Shown here piece after piece: positions 59,261-64,000 of a stretch of DNA of 64,000 bases. The notes under the pieces are model-generated. The model searched no databases. It saw nothing but the letters and a program-made list of their open reading frames with translations, and had not been told where the DNA came from. The translations under genes and the position numbers were made by a program. Position 1 is the stretch's first letter, and every line of letters starts with the position of its first letter. Origin of the DNA: Paracentrotus lividus (Eukaryota > Echinodermata > Echinoidea > Camarodonta > Echinidae); NCBI GenBank assembly GCA_940671915.1, contig CALNVZ010000174.1:18627054-18691053 (forward strand). Reading direction: 5' to 3'.

Positions 59261-59360
59261 TGTACGTATGCCTGTCTCTGTCTCTCTCTGTCTCTCTTTC
59301 TCTCATACTGTTGTCCGTCTCTGTCTTTTTCTCCATTATGTCTCTTTCCCCATCTCTGTC

Positions 59361-62300
59361 ATCTAAGCTAGGCTTCAACAACAACTTGCTACCACACTCA
59401 CAACAGCAAGATCGCCAGTTGTCGCAGCAACGATCGCCTCCAGTGGGACAGCCCCTTTAGACATAACAGAATCTGTAAACTGCTGCTACTTCGTTGAAAA
59501 ATAGCTTGAAGTATCCACCGTGCACGTAATTGTAATACCGAAGCACAAAGGTAGTGTAAATGACTGTTCCTATTGTGTTTTATGTCCTTCTTTAACACCA
59601 CCCTGTCTATTCAAAGGATTCATTTATGGTTCATTATTGCGATCAAATCAAGGCGGCTGTCTTTATGGGCACCGACGCAGAAAATTGTAACATTGTTGCC
59701 GACCTGTCTGTACCTTGAATGGGCAAATCATTTTGATGGAACGGTGTTGGCTCATGTCTATGGATAAGTGAGGTAAGAGTAAGTTAAGAGAGGTATATAG
59801 AGCCGCTATGAGATGGTGGTTCGACGGATGATAGGGGCATTTATGTCGCCCCCCCCCTCTTATAAAGACCAATGTGTGTTTTGTTTGTTTGTTTTTTTTT
59901 TTTTTGGGGGGGGGAGCTTTAAGTCTCGAAGCATTTTTGTTTCTGTACATGTATCTCTTTAATTTTATCTCTTTAAAACATGACCATCGACATTACAAAA
60001 GCAACTCGTCACGTTCATCATCAAATGATACGACGTGTCACAATGGCTTTGCGCCAAAACCTATACGTTTCGGAAATTTGCCTCATAAACCTCGCTTTGA
60101 AGTCGTACCACACAGAGCATGCAGACTCCAGTTCAACGTTAGCCGTTTCCTCTGTCGTTTTTATCTGACAAGGGCGTTGTATTCACCCTCCAAACTATTC
60201 AGATGCATAAAATGGTCTCCAACATGAGATGTATGGTGAACAATTTTGGGGAAGTTTTACTTATGAGTCAAGATACTATCAATTATAGGCCTATATTATC
60301 AAGTATACTTGATTGGTCGTATATTATTTGTCTTTAATATTGGAATGATGTAATTAGACCTAAATATTAAATTTCAAATGCCATCATTCAGACGATGACT
60401 TTGGCCTCCGTTTGTCCAATATAGGGTATTTAAAGAACAAAATGTTTTTGAACTTATTTATGTTCCAGAGTCATTTACCACAGCTGAACACCATAATAGA
60501 AAATAAATATAAATAATTGAAAAAAAATTAATTAGAAATCATAATATTAATGATGAAGTATAAATATTATGTACAGTAACCATGCATTATCCACTAGATT
60601 CACATTTAACCATTTTCATAAGTAATTTGTATATTGTAAATTTAAAAAAAATGCAATAAGAGTAACATCAGCACCAATCTCCGACGAGTGATGCCTCACC
60701 GTGGAAACACAGTGTATAATGTGAAGATGACATTTAAATATCATTGCCAAGAAAATGGATCTTACTTTCAGATACTAGTACAATATTGCCATTAAATACA
60801 AAGCTGTCTCTCTGAAGGTGACTCAAATTAGATGGCCAAATAACGTATTTTAGTTGGCCGTGTTATTGTCTCGAACAATAAGCAATGAGGTGGTGTATCT
60901 CACCCTTTAAAGAATACCGGCCAATAGAAATAGTTAGACATACATTTCGGATTGCATTTTTTTTTAAGACACCCTGTATAGCGACTATTTTACAAGCCTC
61001 TGTTGCTGTATAGAGTCGCAGAGTCCGACATGAACCAGACATTGAACACGTCTTGGCCTACATTCACAAGTACGAATGATAGCCGTGTCGTGAAGGCTAG
61101 CCAGGCGTCGACTGTCTTCTTCTTTTCCATGCTCAGTTGCTCATATTATATCAGAATAATTTGATTCAATCATTCATTACTTAAAATAAGAGAGAATCGA
61201 TGACAGACACCAGGTTAAGAGTTCTGGTTATGCTATTTTAATAATTTGATAGGCCTACAATCTAAATGAAGTTTAAAGTGTATGAAGATAGCAATATGAA
61301 TATAATTTTTTAGTAGTGATAAACTATCTCTGGTATAAGACCAATACATTACCGACACGAGTGAAAGTACTACTGATGTAATTTGACTGAAGACATAATA
61401 TTCAAAGGCCGGGGGGGGGGGGATCGGATTATATATATATATATATAATTATTATTTTTTTTAATAATTATATTATTATTATTTTTTTTTTTTTGGGGGG
61501 GAGGGTGCTCTCCCAAATGAAGTAAATTGTGCTTTATACATTTATATACATGTACTTCAAATGCAGATTCGGTAATTGACCTACATGTATGTCCAATATA
61601 CCAGGCGCAGGTCCAGGGGGGGGGGGGGGAGGTGAGGACGCGCCTCATACATCATGGTACATGTAATTTTCAGATGTTTATATGAAATAAAAATGTTGCA
61701 AAAGAGAGCATTGAACTTTGCGTGATATGTTTTAAAGCATTACGCCAAATGTCTATATTGTCTCCCTTCCTCTCTCTTTTTTCTTTCTTACATCCTGATA
61801 CTCATCTCAAGAAGGTTCCCTCCTTTTCTGAATTAATGTGCAAGCTTGTGATGATGAGTCCAATGTCAAGCTTCGGTCACAGGTGAGTGGGAGAGGCCAT
61901 AATCAAGAGATTCCTTCCGAGATCAGGACACAACATGAGACATTGGGAGATTCACATCATAAAATATGCACTTGTATCACGAGCTGGCAAAAAATGATTC
62001 GATACTCTCAGAGGTTGGGATAGAATTCTTGAATTTAAACGATTAATAGACTCCTTCAGATCATTGACATTCAAACCACACCAGCCTCACACATGTTTGA
62101 ATTATCGATGACAGATTATAGACATCACGGATCGTAATTACGATCCATGTAGACATGATCAAGGGCTGTGGAAGATCGCCAGGATGTAACAGCGCTATTT
62201 AAAAAATTAATTATTTGGGGAATGGATAAGTGACAAGCCTTTCATTCTCTACAATAGCAACGACGAACAATGTAGAACATAACCACTTCATACTCGAAAT

Positions 62301-64000
62301 GGTTATCACAACCATCATGGATGACATTAAAAGATATCACAACAAAAATATATGTATCATATTCTAAGTGCCTCACCGCCGTTCATAAGGAGTATCAGCC
62401 TGGCTACAAATTGGTGTCATTCTGGGTTCTTTATCATATAATACTGGAGAGATAACATCTGTAAGATTGGAAGCGATAATCGCTTCTGATATCTCAGATA
62501 ACTTTGTATCTGAACAACGATATGAGTGGTAATCTTTCTGGAGGCGTGCATTTCTTTCCAAGTTGATGCACTCATTGAATTAAAAGTTTGTTAATGATTT
62601 CCATACCAAGATGCTTACCCTTGCGGGCACGAACGAAACAAGAATATCCATGGAAAGGTTCCCTCAGAACATACCTTAACGTCATTAGGACGACAATAAA
62701 AACATTTGGACAATGCCTTTCAATTTCACAGTTCACTATAGCACGCCGCTTTATAAAGTGTATAAATTTAAAGGTATCAAAAAAAGTGCAGTTACAGGTT
62801 GAAGTATGTTCTACATAAAAATAAAAAATAAAAAAAATGAATCCAAGGCCCCCCTTCTCATTGGCTAGTCTATAATTTATGCCTTCGTATAAAAGTCTAA
62901 TTCTCAAGTGTGGCAATACCATCATTACACATAGTTCGTAATAAAGGACTAGTCAATCCTACTGACGTTTATTGATCGTCTACCCTAAACGAGACCTACA
63001 AGATGATGGGTTCATCAACAAAATTTAGAAAAATGATGGAAATGCAGTTTTGTTTTGTTTTTACACATTTTATTTTTATAAATCAATAACTGAATAATCT
63101 TTGTTTTCCTTTGCTATTTCTAGACATTATAGTAGACAGATAGTGAAATTACTCAATATATCCACTATAATAAAACGGAATGAACAATATTACAATTTTC
63201 AAAATCAGGGAGGAGTCCACAAAAACGATTCAGTCAGTTGCCCTGTTTTGTGTTGTCTCTTCTTTTTTTTTTTTTTTTTATCGATCCAGCTAAATTTGTA
63301 AATGTTAACGCTTTTTTTTCTTCAATCTTTCACAGATTGCAATAAATACTCTTAAAAATCCGTCGGGGGCGTGATTAGCAACCGAAATAACTACATTAAA
63401 TTCGTTCAGAACACATTGGTTGAGGCTCTACAAAGCTTCGAAACAACTGTTTAAACTTTGGGAACACTGGTGATTTGCAATTTACAAACGAGGTATACTC
63501 TTGGATTTATGAAAAGAACCAGCCCTTTCATATGAAGCCATTGAAGTCAGATTACCATCCAAATCCAGTGTTAAGTTAACACTGTGGTTAAATGAGTGTT
63601 AAACACGCCCTTTTAACAAGGAAGGCCTCTCCATGGCACAAGAAGATACCCATATACTTGATGAAAAAGAGAAAGAAAATTGACAGTAGGGACTATAAAG
63701 TAGACCTATTAAAAGAAGAACTGAAAGCTTATGAAATTGAGAGTAAGCGGGGTTATTCCTCCCGTGGTCACCTGATGGTGGCATATGTAAAAGAAAATAA
63801 TGAAAGTTTCTGGTTGCTACTAGCAATCAGAGAAAACGTGCTTACGGGTCATCACATAGTTCATAAGATTATTTTCCACATCTGAAGTATCCTTCATTTA
63901 AAATGTGTCCTTCAAATATTTTGACACTTAATTTTCTTGAATAGTATACGAGTCGATTTTCTCGTCTTTTAGAAGGATATTTTTGAAAAGAACCGCAGTA
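59361..64000 (-). repeat. Right arm of large inverted repeat (continues past window)
   Basis: Reverse complement of 51491-56112. Differences from the left arm are mostly one-base insertions and deletions, often in homopolymers, with fewer substitutions. The 97-codon frame at 63592-63885 is not preserved on the left arm and is not called. Confidence 0.92.
62373..62575 (-). CDS. Candidate last exon, right-arm copy (open)
   Basis: The minus-strand frame is open from about 62575 to a TGA at 62373-62375. The protein reads ECINLERNARLQKDYHSYRC, then SDTKLSEISEAIIASNLTDV and ISPVLYDKEPRMTPICSQAD, ending PYERR. It is polar with spaced tyrosines and serines, like a cytoplasmic tail or C-terminus. I do not recognise the family. 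The 5' edge is taken from the left-arm copy, where AG precedes ATGAGTGC; here the same place reads TTCAATGAG, so the acceptor AG is missing or miscalled. Upstream exons would lie towards the window's right edge. The call depends on the frame being the only intact one in the arm and on good composition. Confidence 0.42.

Noticed and set aside
63592-63885. 97-codon plus-strand frame
   Set aside because: The left-arm counterpart (about 51590-51890) has both substitutions and indels that destroy the frame, so there is no sign of coding constraint.
51491-64000. Giant terminal-inverted-repeat transposon (Polinton-like) as explanation of the arms
   Set aside because: The spacer has no integrase, polymerase or capsid-like frame, and arms over 4.6 kb exceed the usual TIR length of such elements.

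Overview
This is a piece of animal nuclear genome. It is AT-rich, has no operons or ribosome binding sites, and contains long microsatellites, homopolymers, LINE retrotransposons and many short inverted-repeat transposons (MITEs). The frequent TAGGCCTA motif, the CR1-like LINE and the KIAA1958/Crypton-like tyrosine recombinase suggest an echinoderm, most likely a sea urchin. That assignment is inference. No complete host gene is visible. Two candidate host exons are offered: a signal-peptide first exon with a clean splice donor (49300-49425), and a last exon present on both arms of a large inverted repeat (52893-53093 and 62373-62575).

Layout. 1-3.2 kb: a 5'-truncated, frameshifted LINE (EN tail, RT, C-terminal zinc finger), then an 86-base poly(T). 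3.2-8.7 kb: mostly featureless AT-rich DNA with GA/CT tracts. 8.7-11.5 kb: three cut-and-paste elements, namely a Tc1/mariner-type MITE, a MITE holding two convergent tRNA-like modules, and an internally deleted Tc1 element with a transposase N-terminal fragment. 11.5-18.9 kb: no gene seen. 18.9-20.8 kb: three more inverted-repeat elements in a row. 25.3-27.7 kb: a candidate degenerate element, an (ACT)n array and small repeats.

28.5-34.7 kb is the most structured part. A CR1-like LINE on the minus strand is split by a 3.7-kb element that has long snapback terminal inverted repeats and encodes a Crypton/KIAA1958-type tyrosine recombinase. The LINE appears to be 5'-inverted, because a plus-strand LINE 3' end abuts its endonuclease end. 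34.97-36.74 kb: a 1.8-kb element with GCGC-rich inverted repeats and a perfect 8-bp target-site duplication. 37-46 kb: microsatellites and three further MITE-like elements.

51.5-64 kb: a very large inverted repeat with arms of at least 4.6 kb around a 3.25-kb spacer. The right arm runs off the window. In the best-conserved stretch the arms differ only by single-base indels, which suggests an assembly or long-read artefact as much as a biological palindrome. The spacer contains a tRNA-module MITE interrupted by the Tc1/mariner-type MITE, with a readable empty site.

Caution: many frameshifts here are single-base indels, often in homopolymers, so some apparent pseudogenes may reflect sequence quality rather than decay.
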